This document shows positions 48,301 to 59,352 of a stretch of 64,000 nucleotides of DNA, one piece after another. Each line of letters begins with the position of its first letter. The first letter of the stretch is position 1. Position numbers and translations under genes: made by a program. The notes under the pieces are model-generated. The model did no database searches. It was given only the letters and a program-made list of their open reading frames with translations, and was not told the origin of the DNA. Source of the stretch: Podocnemis expansa (Eukaryota; Chordata; Testudines; Podocnemididae); the NCBI GenBank assembly GCA_007922195.1, contig ML681971.1, forward strand, positions 22,278,386 through 22,342,385. The letters are read 5' to 3'.

Positions 48301-51300
48301 GGTCTGGCTGAGGAAACGGATGCCAACTGGCACAGTGTTACCTAGGTCTCTTGGAATAAAGTGACCCCTGCCCCCCAACTACACATCCACTCACTTTAAA
48401 AGGGGATAGATAAGAGACTACAGGCCAAACCTACAGCTGTGGCTCTGCTGATTTCAGTGGAGCTATGGGCCCATGCACTTGAATGCCCAGTGCACTACAC
48501 CTCTGCCACCCATGTAGAATGAATGCAAACATCAGTAGACACTAGCATTCTGAGCTGGCAGTCTTCACCCCTCTGCACAATGACTGCACAAGGGGCAAGG
48601 CCCTGCAGAATCAGGCCCCATCAATCAATGTCAGTGCTTGGTTAAAAAAAAGAAATAAAAAAGATCACCTTCTGCTGAACAAAAAGCCCCTTTGCATGTG
48701 ACCCCAAGTCACTCCGTCTGCTCATTTTATTCCTCGATTGGTTATCAGATCATGCTTCAAGACCATTCACATTACCATGGATGACACATACCGCTAATTA
48801 AGAATGGAGAAAGTTTTGAAGCCTCAGCTGTACTAATACAGGCAGCTGATCTGGGTGAGTCACAGCTACTTGTTAATCATATCCTTGTGCTTCCTGTCCC
48901 CCTTTATCAAATCTGGGCACAAGTGAAATTTCAAAACCTTAGCCAAAATCATCTTGCCAAGACTGGATGAATAGCTCCATTAGTCGACATGACGATACTG
49001 ACAGACACCAACACTGATTCTCTCTTTCAGGGCAGCTGCTATGCTCAGTCCCTAAACTTAATCAGGATTACTAAAACAGTTGGCATGTCTGTAAGGCACA
49101 ATCCCAGCTCCTGGGCTAGATAAGGGCATGTTTTGTTATACAGAGGAACTAGATTACAGTTCTCTTCATTCTAACTCCAGAGCAAAATCTACATAGTCAT
49201 GCTTAGCAAGAGAGAAAAGGACTATGGTGAGGGAGGGAACAATAATGATTCTTTAAGTCCTGGGGCAGCACAGAAGCAATGAGAGCCACAAAGTTTCAGT
49301 CAATCAAGGTTCAAGGCATGTGCAGGACTCAAAGCCTCGTGCAGAAGAGAGGACTCTAAACTTTGCAGGTGCTGAGAGAGTATGACAACAGGCGCTATTC
49401 ATACAGTGTCATGTAGGTAGGAGAAAGTAGTGAAGAACAAGCCACGTTCCCCTTTTCTGGGTCATTTTGCCCATTCTCAGGAGCTCTAGCAGGTGACAGA
49501 AAACAGAGAAATCCTCTAATGCAGGACAGGAAATTTAAGGGGAAGATTTTCTAAATAGGGACAAGACTTCGGAGCTCAACTCCCACTGACTGTCTCAGGG
49601 AGTTAGCTTCCCTTTGTAGCCCTTAAAACCTCACCCACAACTTCTTCTACTTGTCACATTATTTTTAGGATAGGCAGATGTCTCCCCCAATGTCCCTGCC
49701 AAAGGGAGAATTCCCACCCAACTCCATCCTAAAGACCTTTAGTGAGGAGACAGGGCTTGGTGTCAATGCCATCTAAAGGAAGGTTCCATCTTCTACCTTT
49801 CATGTCACAAACAGGTCTCCACTGCAGAAAAGGTACATTCTTCATTCTGGTCACTAGACCCCTGAAGATACAGCAGCTCAGCTTTTCACTTAGGTTAGTG
49901 GCTAGGTGTAAAACTGGAGCTAAATTTGAACCACTAGCCCGAGCCAGCATGTCTTTACTGCTTTTTTAACCCTAGCTAACTAATAAATACATTCGTTTTC
50001 AGTGAAGGCCCACCCGCATTGTGGCCCTCTGTGGACAGCACAATGGTAGAAGCTTCAGGCCATGTCTGCACTGGAGAGCTTACAAGCTGGACTGAGGCAC
50101 ATGCGTCACTCAAAGATCTGTGTGGCTGCTCTCTGCTGAGGGGACAGAATCTCCCATTGGCATAATAAAACCATCGCCATGAACTGTGGTAGCTACATTA
50201 GCAGGATAGCACCTCCCATCATCACAGCGCTGTCTACAGTGTCACTTTTGTCAGTGAAATGTATGTCCATTGGGGGAAAGGGGGTTCACAGCCCTGAGCA
50301 AAGTAAGTTATACGACAAAAATGGCAGTTTTGACATGGTCTTAGAAATACAAGAACATCTGCCAGAAGATTTCTGAGTCTATGCTCGCACTCAGCTGGGA
50401 AAATTACCTGGCTGTATGGAAGAAAAGCTGAAATCATTACTGACAGCAACACTGGTCGACTTGGATTTTTTTGACTCGTATTTCAGTCGATCTGAAAAAC
50501 AAAAAAGCATTCTATTATACCTAGAACATTGCCTCATTTGTTCCGTTTTCCTTCATCTATCCGTGCATTACACTTTCCAGTGTTGGTGTAACAAGGTTTG
50601 GAATGAAGAAGGGAGTTGGTGCAGGAGCAGAGGGAATTCTTTTTAATCTTTAATTTGTTTTTATGGTTTATGAAAGGGGCTGAACTGACAGCCCAGAAGG
50701 CTGACATCCTGTACCCATAGGGTAGGTACAGACTTGAAAGCAGCAGGACAAGCTTTCCCACAGTTCTGCCAATGCGCCTCCTCCCTTCAGGGGCTGCACT
50801 GCCCTGTTACAGGTAGAAGGTCGTTTGCATGCACTCAGTTCAGCTGAACCCAAATCATCAACTCAGCATCTGCATTTTTTTAATGGACAAAAGATAGCAT
50901 TAAAATGTGACCATGCAAATATAGTCAACTATTAAACCAATGAAAATGTTCAAACAAAGGTGCCTAAATGGCTGACATCTAAACCCACATATAGGCACTC
51001 AAATAAGAGCATCCTGATGGTCAGAAGGGCTGAGTACTCCTGACTATTTGCAGGTGATCAGAACTCTGTGAAAATCAGGCCCAGAGGACAGCATGAGCTG
51101 AAATTAATCACTGTATGTTGTGACTGGACTGTTTGGGAGAGCATTTTCAGAAACCTGGTATGTCACTGGCATGATGAGTACTTATTTACAGAAATTGGCT
51201 TTTATAGTTTTAGTTTCAAAAGCTAGCAAAACTCTTCTTAGGAAAAGATTAAAAACAAAAGGGTAGTAATCCTTGTCTGCAAAGTGCACATATCTCTAAG

Positions 51301-54300
51301 GGTGTCAGAAGACGATGAACATGGTTTCAAAGTCGAATCACAGTGCCAGATCCACATGTCTGCTAATGCTGGGTATGTTAAATTACAGTACAAATCAGGG
51401 ATAGACACATCACCACCAACCTATACCGAAAACCTACTGATCGGTAATAGTTACCTACATCCTTCGAGCTTCCGTCCTAAACACACCACACGATCCATTG
51501 TCTACAACCCAGCCCTAAGATATAACCGCATCTGTTCTGATTGCTCAGACAGACAGACATCTTGAGGATCTCTATCAAGCATTCTTGAAACTACAGTACC
51601 CACCTGGGGAAGTAAGAAGACAAGTTGACAGAGCTAGACGGGTTCCCCGAAGTCATCTACTACAGGAGAGACCCAAGAAAGAAAGCAGCAGAACAGCACT
51701 AGTCACCACATACAATCCTCAAGTCAGACCTCTGCAAAAGATCATTAAGGACCTACAGCCTATTCTAAAAGATGATCCCTCTCTCAAGCATTAGGAGACA
51801 GACCACTCCTTGCTTATAGGCAGCCCCCTAATCTTAAACAGATACTCACCAGCAACTACAGATCTAACAACAAGAACACTGAAGCAGGCACACACCCCTG
51901 CAACAAACCACGCTGCCAAGTCTGCCCACATATCTGCACAACAGAAACCATCACAGGTCCTAATCAAGCCTGCTACTCCATCAAAGGCTCATTTACCTGC
52001 TGATCTACTAATGTGGTCTATGCCATCATGTGCAAGAAATGCCCCAACACCTTATATATTGGACAAACAGGATGATCGCTCCGTAAGAGGCTGTATGAGC
52101 ACAGAGCTGATATCAGAAATCAAAGAACAAAGAAACCAGTTGCTGAGCACTTCCATCTTCCTAATCACTCGATGATGGATTTGTTAACGACTGTCGTCAG
52201 GGATGTAGCTGGGACATCAAGACTTCAAAGAGAAACAGCTGAACTCGAATTAATATGCAAGCTAAATTCTGTGAAAGCAGGACTCAGTTGAGACTATGGG
52301 TTCTTTTCCCATTACAAAGGGTAATTTGACTTCAGGCTTCCCATGGTTTGAACCTGAAAACTGCTCTGATTTGCTGTTACTTTATGACCTGATCCTATGT
52401 TTTACACCCCCTTGCATTTAGTTTCATTCCTTTCTGTAAGTTCACCCATCTTCGAAGCATCTGAGGAAGTGGGATCTTCTCCCACGAAAGCTCATGCAAA
52501 AAATAAATCTGTTAGTCTTAAAGTGCCACATAACTGCTTGTTATGTTAAATTAGACTCTGGATCTTGATGTTGCAGATAGGCACCCCTTTTTATAATGCA
52601 GCTGAACAAAGACCCTGAGGCTGAAGGCACTTCCCTTATCTAAAACCATGGAGGCATTTGAAATGTGGATCCCAAATGTTCAGCTTCATTTCAAAGCAGT
52701 GCAACTAAGCTAAGATGGCAGCCTCTACACTTCCTGCTCCGAGCCTGCAGCTCCAACCTCATTTGCTTTGTTCTGGTCTCCATCTGCAGCAAACTGAGCA
52801 AGATCTATCTCAAGTGCTGTCTGCTGTTCCTTCAAGGAGCAGGATCCCCATCAGTAGCACGTGATAGCACAAGAACCCTGGGTTAAGTGCTTTCAAAACA
52901 GTTTTTTTGCCACCCTTGATAGTGCTCGCTCTCTCCTCTGCTTCAGAGGAAAATTGAGGCTGCACAATGTTCAAGGAGTCAAGAAAGGAAATGAACTGTG
53001 CCCCCCTCCTCCAGCCCCCACCAGCTCCAAATGCCAGTGCTCTGTACATGCATAGCACAAAGCTAACTTGGTGGTAGCCTTGTGCCACTACATCCCCAGC
53101 CCCAGGACAAAACCAAAGATCTTCAAAACCAACACACAAAGCAGTCAAGCAACAAGTGCAATCCCATTTCCACCACAATGGTTCCCTCTGAAAGTCTCAC
53201 AGAGCTAGAGCACAGTGGCTATGAAGATCTTCGAGAGGTGCAAAACCCACTTGGCTGTAGTCTCATCTGGACAGCACTGCTCCAGAAAGAGTATTTCAAA
53301 GGATGGCTGGACCCCCTCAATAACGTGCATGTGCACGCACACACACACACCTGCTTTGTACAAAAAGCCACATTACTACAATGCTCACTCCAACCACAAA
53401 AAGAGTCAGACAACACAGAGCTCGAGGTACCAGCAGCAAAGCTAAATGAGCATGTGCACCTCTTTACATATACATATACATGTACATGTTGCACGTACTG
53501 AACATCTATGTATTCAATCAATAGTATAAGACAGCAACTGAAACCAAAGATGTAACACTAACATTGAACTGCATGGCACTCTGACACTGAAGGGCAATCC
53601 CAGATATCCCAACTGGGCTGAACAAGCCAGCCTAGCACAAATTGAAAGCACCTTGTCATCAGCTCCCAATGGAGCTGAGTCGCCACAGCCCTGAACTCTC
53701 AGGATACTTACACCAACGTGACCTAAGCACAAGGTGGGTGAAAAACGCTCCCACTGTGTTGTGGTTGCATTTTTCCATTCATTTTCTATTGGTGTAAATG
53801 ATGATACAGGGTCTAGGGCAGTGGAGAACAAAGCTCAAGGACTGCAATATGCTGTACAGGAGGAATTCAAGCACATAAAAAGCATACACAGAAATCTTTG
53901 AAATGGCTTATTACCTCTCTCAAGAGCAAGCAGAAAATCCCGGTTCCTCTGGAGCTCCTTCATGAATTCTTCGTTCTGCAAGAAGAGAGCAATTCGCTCG
54001 TCTTCTAGGTACTGTTTCCACTTTCTCTCTTGGTCCAAGGAGCCCTGGGATCTCTGGCTGCCCTCACCAGGCACACTCTGATGGCAACTTTGTGAACTCT
54101 GGAGAGGAATGAGACAAAAGGAAGAGTCAATGAAGGCCTTGAGCAGCTCGTTACAGTAACCAAGGAGAACATGTGCCTGCAAAGTACTTGAGCATGTGTT
54201 TAAGTCCCAATGGCTCAATGACACTGAAGAGTAAGTGCTTTGCCAGATCAAGGTTGGAGGTCTTGTGAAAGGTGCTGGAAATGTTGCACTGTAAATTAAA

Positions 54301-56426
54301 GATCTCCATCTATCAAGAGAATCAGCACAGTTTGGGCACCAGTAGGCTGAATGGCCCTCCTCTCCTGCACACTCAGCCTCACCAAAAGGCCTCTACCCAG
54401 ATCTTGGTTAAAGTGAGAATCTCTACTGGTAAAGGCAGTTGTGAAAAAGACCCTCTCTTCCCCAACATATGTGCTGTCAGTTGAATTCAGAAGCAAATAT
54501 ACTGACTACATAGTGCATACATTTTTCTTCTGCAGCATTCCTAAGCCAGCCCAGCAGAGCCAACTCAGCTGTGGAAGAATAAGTTAGATGTCTTCCTCCT
54601 TCAGTATCAGCAACAGAAGCAAGGAGTCCTGTGGCACTTAAAGACAAACAAATTTATTTATAGCATGAGTTTTCATAAGAGAAAATCCCAAAAGTATTCA
54701 CCAAGTTCCAATCAATTACACATGTCCAAATTTATAGAAAGCAATCAGGTTACATCAGGGTAAATCAATAAGAGGAGAGTTTGGCCTGGCTTTGCTGCTA
54801 GCTAAATGTAAAAAGGAAAGTACCCAGTTTGCCTCTCAGGTCCAAGACAAGCAGGGCTTGATGTTGGGAAGGAAAAATCTGTGTTTTTTCTTTTTAACTC
54901 ATAATCTGAGAATGTCTAATCTGGAAATCAGAACTTCACAATAAACATGGAAGTCAGGGAAGCGACATTTATAATGAGAGCCTCACTTTAAATATAAGAA
55001 TTAATAGAAATTAATGAATGACTAAATCAATCTCAAACCAGGGCTGAACCTGGCCTTGGCATGGGAAGAAAGGCTTCCCTCCAGAAGAAGCTTTGTACAC
55101 ATGGCACTGCTTTATTCCTCCCCACCTATTGGATGAAAATACAATTTACCATCTGACAAACGAGACACAAACTCCAACATCCTGTTTCTCATTTCCCTGC
55201 TCCTGCATGTATCTGGGTATTCAGAGAGGGAAGGAACATTCCAGTGAGTAGTAATCTCACCTTGCCTGCAGTATTTATCTGATTTGTAGCTTGTCTCAGA
55301 GGGCCATAAAAAGCAGTAGAATACAATTCCTGAGCAAGGAAAAGGGCACCAAGACCTCTCTTCCCACCATTAGAGAACTGGCATGTTCCTATTCCCAAAA
55401 AGGTAATATAGCCCAAGAAGCTGAAGCTCCTATGCAATAATTTATGAGACTGTGGCAGATGTGCCTTCAGAGCCAAAAAGGAAAGGGAGAATCTAGCTGC
55501 CTAGCTGGGTACTTATAATTTAGCCCCCTTTACTGCATTTTCTGTCTCACCTTGCCTAGCCTACAGGAGAGACAGCTTGATTTATATGTTTGCTTGTTTC
55601 TACATATGTGAACTGAGTGGGTGGAGAAAATATTGTTGGAAAGATAAGAAATGAGCTGTGCATTGAGGTGAGAGAAATCAGTTCAGTGGTCATTCTTGGT
55701 TCTTACAAGAAATAGCTCTATATTGCAGCTCTGGTATAAATTTATACCCTGTTAGATGCCCAGGAGCAGAGTTTTATGACCATGCTAAGGAAGTCTTGAC
55801 ACTGAAGTTCAAAGATAACACACAACCAGTAATGTAGGTAGCACCCCTGAAATGTAGCTACTTCTAGAGTGGAATGGCAGCCGCCATCTGTAAGCATAAT
55901 ACCCCATAACAAAGGGGAACAAGGGAAATGTTGGCTGAGGCAAATCCCATCGCCTATGAAAATTGCCATGAAGCATCTTGGAAGCCTGATGGCTTGTCTA
56001 CACTTAAAAAACCCCAGCTGCTGCAAAGTTAGGACTGCAAATCCTGCAGGGAAAAGCTGAGGGCTGTGATATTTCAACAGGATTTTAAAAACTTGATTTT
56101 GGCACACCTTGAATTTTGGAATTCATTTGACCTCACCACATCATTAAGTTTTCACTTGAAATGCCCCTGCATGATAATCTACACACTACCTGGTGGATCT
56201 ACTTCAAAAGGATGAAGAACAAAGCCTGCCCTGCCAGGATTTGACCTTGTAGTCCCAAGGAATCTGGATGGCATATAATTGAACATACTCTCCTCCCACC
56301 TGCACACTGTCCATCTGCTGGGGTAGGATGCGAAGGAAGTCATCAGGAAGGTTGCCTAATAGTGGGGGATTCCAGTTTCTGTACCGTCTGTGCACCTGAA
56401 GGCCACTGGAGTTCAACATATCAATC
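36940..56426 (-). CDS. CUEDC1: CUE domain-containing protein 1, 3' part (C-terminal 236 residues)
   Basis: Seven coding exons join in phase: 56426-56300, 54098-53915, 50491-50408, 47997-47908, 46463-46372, 45369-45306 and 44712-44645, then a 3'UTR exon 37175-36940. The translation includes RRYRNWNPPLLGNLPDDFLR, WKQYLEDERIALFLQNEEFM, KELQRNRDFLLALERDRLKY, SEDALFRDKLKHMGKSTRKK, LFELARAFSEKTKM, KSKRKHLLKHQ and ASTANLLDDVEGH, which are the conserved C-terminal blocks of CUEDC1. The human protein is about 386 residues, so roughly the first 150, with the ubiquitin-binding CUE domain, lie beyond 64000. Its cellular role is poorly known. The very large intron upstream of 56426 holds a PLE composite and a DIRS element. 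The order with MRPS23 matches human 17q22. Confidence 0.95.
36955..36960 (-). terminator. Poly(A) signal AATAAA of CUEDC1
   Basis: TTTATT on the plus strand reads AATAAA on the minus strand. Cleavage is expected about 10-30 nt further, near 36930-36945. Confidence 0.75.
37712..37894. mobile_element. hAT-type MITE in the CUEDC1 terminal intron
   Basis: Ends are CAGTGGTTCTCAATC and GTTGCAAACCACTG, inverted. Flanking 8-mers GAGTAGAG and GAAAAGAG match at 6 of 8 positions, in keeping with an old 8-bp target duplication. Confidence 0.75.
38146..38332. mobile_element. hAT-type MITE, same family as 24605-24770
   Basis: CAGTGGTTTTCAAAC and GTTTGAAAACCACT form the terminal inverted repeats. Internal sequence (AATCATTTATGCCC, CTTCCAGTCTTTTGG) is shared with the intron 2 copy of MRPS23 in the same orientation. 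Confidence 0.85.
38333..42158. other. CUEDC1 terminal intron, repeat-poor part
   Basis: A (GTTTT)n repeat at 39288-39326 and AT-rich sequence. The longest minus-strand frame (38505-39068, 187 codons) shows no family motif and is taken as chance or a decayed element. Confidence 0.5.
39288..39326. repeat. (GTTTT)n simple repeat
   Basis: Several GTTTT units flanked by longer T-runs. Confidence 0.9.
42481..43046 (-). pseudogene. PLE GIY-YIG region, left arm of composite
   Basis: Two overlapping frames carry the linker (NPQVRPLQHILRDLQPVLQD), Cys-rich CCQLCLRICTKDTI, then CSSTNVIYAIMCQKCPSALY and IGQ of the GIY-YIG endonuclease. A one-base deletion after GGACAA shifts the frame. The second frame continues KRINRQKSDIRN and LQREAAET. 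No reverse transcriptase remains in this arm. Confidence 0.85.
43490..44190 (+). pseudogene. PLE GIY-YIG region, right arm of composite
   Basis: The right arm starts a little further upstream and includes the RT-to-endonuclease linker. It reads LKQILTSNYRPNNRTIKAGT, CSSTNVIYAIMCQKCPSALY, then the same frameshift after IGQ, and KRINRHKSDIRN in the next frame. The sequence around the frameshift is identical to the left arm, base for base. Confidence 0.85.
44642..44712 (-). CDS. CUEDC1: CUEDC1 last coding exon
   Basis: The acceptor is CTTTCAG. It encodes EDFQARRQQLREEEEMLKEE and Q, then TGA at 44647-44645. Three bases after the stop is a strong GTAAGA donor at 44641, so the 3' UTR is spliced to a distal exon. 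Confidence 0.9.
45306..45369 (-). CDS. CUEDC1: CUEDC1 internal exon
   Basis: 64 nt, encoding CRMGTAASTANLLDDVEGHS and C, then a GTAAGA donor. The AG that keeps the frame is the third of three AGs in ACAGAGAG, just before TGC. The other AGs give a stop or shift the frame. Confidence 0.85.
46372..46463 (-). CDS. CUEDC1: CUEDC1 internal exon, basic segment
   Basis: 92 nt between CCTTTCAG and GTGTAT. It encodes TRKKLFELARAFSEKTKMKK and SKRKHLLKHQ. The Lys/Arg cluster could be a nuclear localisation or RNA/lipid-contact patch; this is inference. Confidence 0.95.
46464..47907. other. CUEDC1 intron
   Basis: No repeat or gene was recognised. Minus-strand frames near 47000-47290 show no family motif. 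Confidence 0.4.
47908..47997 (-). CDS. CUEDC1: CUEDC1 internal exon
   Basis: 90 nt between CATTTCAG and GTGAGT. It encodes a variable NVTSSITSEAGSAV start and the conserved SEDALFRDKLKHMGK. Confidence 0.95.
47998..50057. other. CUEDC1 intron, 5' part
   Basis: Words such as TGATTTCAGTGGAGCTATGG and GCAGAATCAGGCCCC near 48450-48620 suggest an old CR1/L3 fragment. Nothing else is seen. Confidence 0.4.
50058..50340. mobile_element. 283-bp MITE, probably Harbinger type
   Basis: GGCCATGTCTGCACTGG at the left is inverted at the right as GCAGTTTTGACATGGTC. Flanking trinucleotides are TCA and TTA, near the TWA duplications of Harbinger. Its left end resembles the proposed end of the 27449 element. 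Confidence 0.65.
50408..50491 (-). CDS. CUEDC1: CUEDC1 internal exon
   Basis: 84 nt between TTTTTCAG and GTAATT. It encodes RLKYESKKSKSTSVAVSNDF and SFSSIQP, with split codons at both ends. Confidence 0.92.
51386..52541 (+). mobile_element. 5'-truncated Penelope-like element with 12-bp target duplication
   Basis: The copy starts in the late reverse-transcriptase region (GGGATAGACACATC, then CCGAAAACCTACTGATCGG) and runs through the GIY-YIG domain to the short 3' end. A perfect TATGTTAAATTA lies at 51374-51385 and 52542-52553. Stops and frameshifts break it, including TGA within the CSSTNV-like block and TGA directly after IGQTG. It is in a CUEDC1 intron. Confidence 0.93.
52554..53914. other. 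CUEDC1 intron, 3' part
   Basis: No gene or bounded element. A short (CA)n run occurs near 53334-53350 and a (TACA)n-like stretch near 53466-53490. Confidence 0.4.
53915..54098 (-). CDS. CUEDC1: CUEDC1 internal exon with the EDERIALFLQNEEF block
   Basis: 184 nt between a CTCTCCAG acceptor and GTAATA donor. A Ser/Gln-rich start (SSQSCHQSVPGEGSQRSQGS) precedes the highly conserved KWKQYLEDERIALFLQNEEF and LLALER blocks, likely helical or coiled coil. Confidence 0.95.
54617..54705 (-). mobile_element. Short Penelope-like element fragment
   Basis: GCAAGGAGTCCTGTGGCACT followed by TAAAGACAAACAAATTTATT and GAGAAAATCCC is the PLE 3' end in minus orientation, short-ended and only about 90 bp. No clear target duplication was found. 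Confidence 0.75.
54706..56299. other. CUEDC1 intron
   Basis: No exon or bounded element. GATGGCTTGTCTACACTT near 55988 recalls DNA-transposon ends. Confidence 0.4.
56300..56426 (-). CDS. CUEDC1: CUEDC1 internal exon (first in window)
   Basis: 127 nt between a CCTACAG acceptor and GTGGGA donor. It completes an Arg codon, then encodes 42 residues including RRYRNWNPPLLGNLPDDFLR and ILPQQMDSVQ. Ends in phase 0. Confidence 0.95.
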
Positions 56427-57516
56427 CTGTAGGCCAGAGGAAAAAGACAAACCAAGATGAGGAAGCAATCATTTCAGCATTTTGGCTCACTTTGGACACT
56501 TTATTCTTTGTTTTGTTTCACAAGAGGCTCAAATAATGGCACCAGAGGCTGGGGCTTTAAGAAAAATCACCAAATAGTGTGAGAACTCGCAACACAGCAC
56601 AACACTACATAACTGCCCAGAGGCATTCTTATGCGGTGGGGAAGAAGAGAAGAGAGATGTTTGCTTCCTTGGGGTAGGTCTACACAGCCCACTGTTTCTG
56701 ATGGCAGTCTAAGGGGGATATGCAAGTTACTTAAAATAACTTGCGTATCTCTCTTCGACTTCGTTATGCCTGGCACATCCACTGCACCGAGTGAAAGAGA
56801 GGGCCTGCCCTGTGAATGAGCACTATTCCAGTTGCCAGGGTGTTGATCAGGAGTCAACTTCCCCAACTCACGGAGCAAGTCTTCACAAACCTGATCAATC
56901 AGCCTGGAAAAATGATCTGACTGCAGATGAGCCCTTAGAAGCCTCAGTCAGAGGGCTAGAGCTGAGGCAGGACACCAGACAGGATAAACTACATTGTATG
57001 ATTGGATATGGCAACCTGTAAGCCCAGAGGATAACATGAAGTGAAGTTTTGTCTGTTTCAGGCCCCTGCGGGGTGACTGCTGACCATTAGATGCGGCCAG
57101 ATGGGGAAATTTGAGAACCAAATGGAAGTCACCCAAGCTGTGTTTTAATGGTCCTACAGAAAGCACATCACAAACCAGGGATCTCTCTGACCTGCTCTAT
57201 GCTAAATCTACCCTTGGAATACTTATAAGGCTGCAAAGCTGCAGCACACTCTTTTGCATGTCAGATCTGTCTGCGTTTGAAACAGTTGAGAACACAGGTG
57301 GAAATGTAACCTATGAACGTAAACTGAAGGCGCCCTAAACAGCACTCTTAGGACTGTACGTGGATGGCAGGTGCACTAAAAAGAAAGAGCGCAGCATTGT
57401 TCCGAAGTCACAACATGGAAAGAAAATCAAGCCAAGCCAGTGCACAGTTGAGCCAGAGACCAGCCTGTTGAGGCTAGGCCAGGATCTACGATCAAGTGGA
57501 CCAAGAGACAGGCACA
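56427..57516. other. CUEDC1 intron sequence upstream of first visible exon
   Basis: GGTAGGTCTACACAGCCC near 56675 and a following AACTTGCGTATCTCTC block resemble a MITE remnant also hinted at near 18980. No exon was recognised. Confidence 0.4.
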
Positions 57517-57525
57517 GTGAAGAAC

Positions 57526-59352
57526 AACAAGGAGTTGTGTGGCACTTTAAGACTAACAGATTTATTTTTTGCATGAGGTTTCGTGGGAGAAGATCCCACT
57601 TCCTCAGATGCTTCGAAGATGGGTGAACTTACAGAAAGAAATGAAACTAAATGCAAGGGGGTGTAAAACATAGGATCAGGTCATAAAGTAACAGCAAATC
57701 AGAGCAGTTTTCAGGTTCAAACCATGGGAAGCCTGAAGTCAAATTACCTATTGTAATGGGAAAAGAACCCATAGTCTCGACTGAGTCCTGCTTTCACAGA
57801 ATTTAGCTTGCATATTAATTCGAGTTCAGCTGTTCCTCTTTGAAGTCTTGATGTCCCAACTACATCTCTAACGACAGTCAACAGTTGTTAACAAATCAGT
57901 CATCGAGCGATTAGGAAGGTGGAAATGTTCAGCAACTGGTTTCTTTGTTCTTTGATTTCTGATATCAGCTCTGTGCTCATTCAGCCTCTTACGCAGCGAT
58001 CTTCCTGTTTGTCCAATATATAAGGTGTTGGGGCATTTCTTGCACATGATGGCATAGACCACATTAGTAGATCAGCAGGTAAATGAGCCTTTGATGGAGT
58101 AGCAGGCTTGATTAGGACCTATGATGGTTTCTGTTGTGCAGATATGTGGGCAGATTTGGCAGCGTGGTTTGTTGCAGGTGTGTGTGTCTGCTTCAATGTT
58201 TCTGTTAGATCTGTAACTGCTGGTGAGAATCTGTTTAAGATTAGGGGGCTGCCTATAAGCAAGAAGTGGTCTGTCTCCTAACACTTGAGAGAGAGAGAAG
58301 GATCATCTTTTAGAATAGGCTGTAGGTCCTTAATGATCTGTTGCAGAGGTCTGACTTGGGGGTTGTATGTGGTGACTAGTGGTGTTCTGTTGCATTCTTT
58401 CTTGGGTCTCTCCTGTAGTAAATGACTTCGGAGAACCCGTCTAGCTCTGTCAATTTGTTTTCTTACTTCCCCAGGTGGGTACTGTAGTTTCAAGAATGCT
58501 TGATAGAGATCCTCAAGATGTCTATCTCTGTCTGAGGGATCAGAGCAGATGCGGTTATATCTTAGGGCTTGGCTGTAGACAATGGATTGTGTGGCGTGTT
58601 TAGGATGGAAGCTTGAAGGATGTAGGTAACTATACCGATCAGTAGGTTTTCGGTATAGGGTGGTGGTGATGCGTCTATCCCTGATTTGTACTGTAGTGTC
58701 AAGAAAGTGGATCTCCTGTGTGGAGTGTTCCAGGCTCAATTTGATGGTGTCGTGGAAATTATTGAAATCTCTGTGAAAATCTTCAAGAGCATCCCTGCCG
58801 TGTGTCCAGATGATAAAGATGTCATCAATGTAGCGCAGGTAAAGAAGAGGTGTTTTGGGATGAGACCTGAGGAAACGTTGTTCTAAGTCACCCATAAAGA
58901 TGTTGGCATATTGTGGGGCCATGCGGGTGCCCATAGCAGTGCCACTGATTTGGAGATATAAATGATCCTCAAATCCAAAGTGGTTGTGGGTGAGTACAAA
59001 ATCGCAAAATTCAGTCACAAGCTAAATTCTGTGAAAGCAGGACTTAATCGAGACTATGGGTTCTTTTCCCATTACAATAGGTAATTTGACTTCAGGCTTC
59101 CCATGGTTTGAACCTGAAAACTGCTCTGATTTGCTGTTACTGGATGACCTGATCCTATGTTTTACACCCCCTTGCATTTAGTTTAATTCCTTTCTGTAAG
59201 TTCACCCATCTTCGAAGCATCTGAGGAAGTGGGATCTTCTCCCACGAAACCTCATGAAAAAAATAAATCTGTTAGTCTTAAAGTGCCACACAACTCCTTG
59301 TTGTTTTTTTTACTGGACTAGACTAACACGGCTATCCCCTTTGAAATTGACG
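57526..59352. mobile_element. Inverted Penelope-like composite with 9-bp target duplication
   Basis: A long minus-strand PLE (57526 to about 59016) is joined directly to a short plus-strand PLE 3' end (about 59019-59352). GTGAAGAAC lies at 57517-57525 and 59353-59361. The minus arm ends at the short 3' end (CTCCTTGTT), while the plus arm has the long tail (GGACTAGACTAACACGGCTA, then TCCCCTTTGAAATTG). The junction near 59017 links reverse-transcriptase coding to 3' sequence of the opposite copy with no spacer. Confidence 0.88.
57868..59018 (-). pseudogene. Penelope-like RT and GIY-YIG pseudogene
   Basis: This is the longest PLE coding remnant. The first frame (59018-58278) is 246 codons of reverse transcriptase: LQISGTAMGTRMAPQYANIF at about residues 23-42, YLRYIDDIFIIW (catalytic YIDD) at about 61-72, HFLDTTVQI and TTLYRKPTDRYSYLHPSSFH. 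A slip in a CT-run near 58290 shifts the frame. The next frame carries the Cys-rich linker, then a TGA. The last holds VVYAIMCKKCPNTLYIGQTG and RSLRKRLNEHRADIRN, the GIY-YIG endonuclease core. The RT fingers and first palm motifs are missing by 5' truncation. Intact PLEs use this protein for target-primed reverse transcription. Confidence 0.92.
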
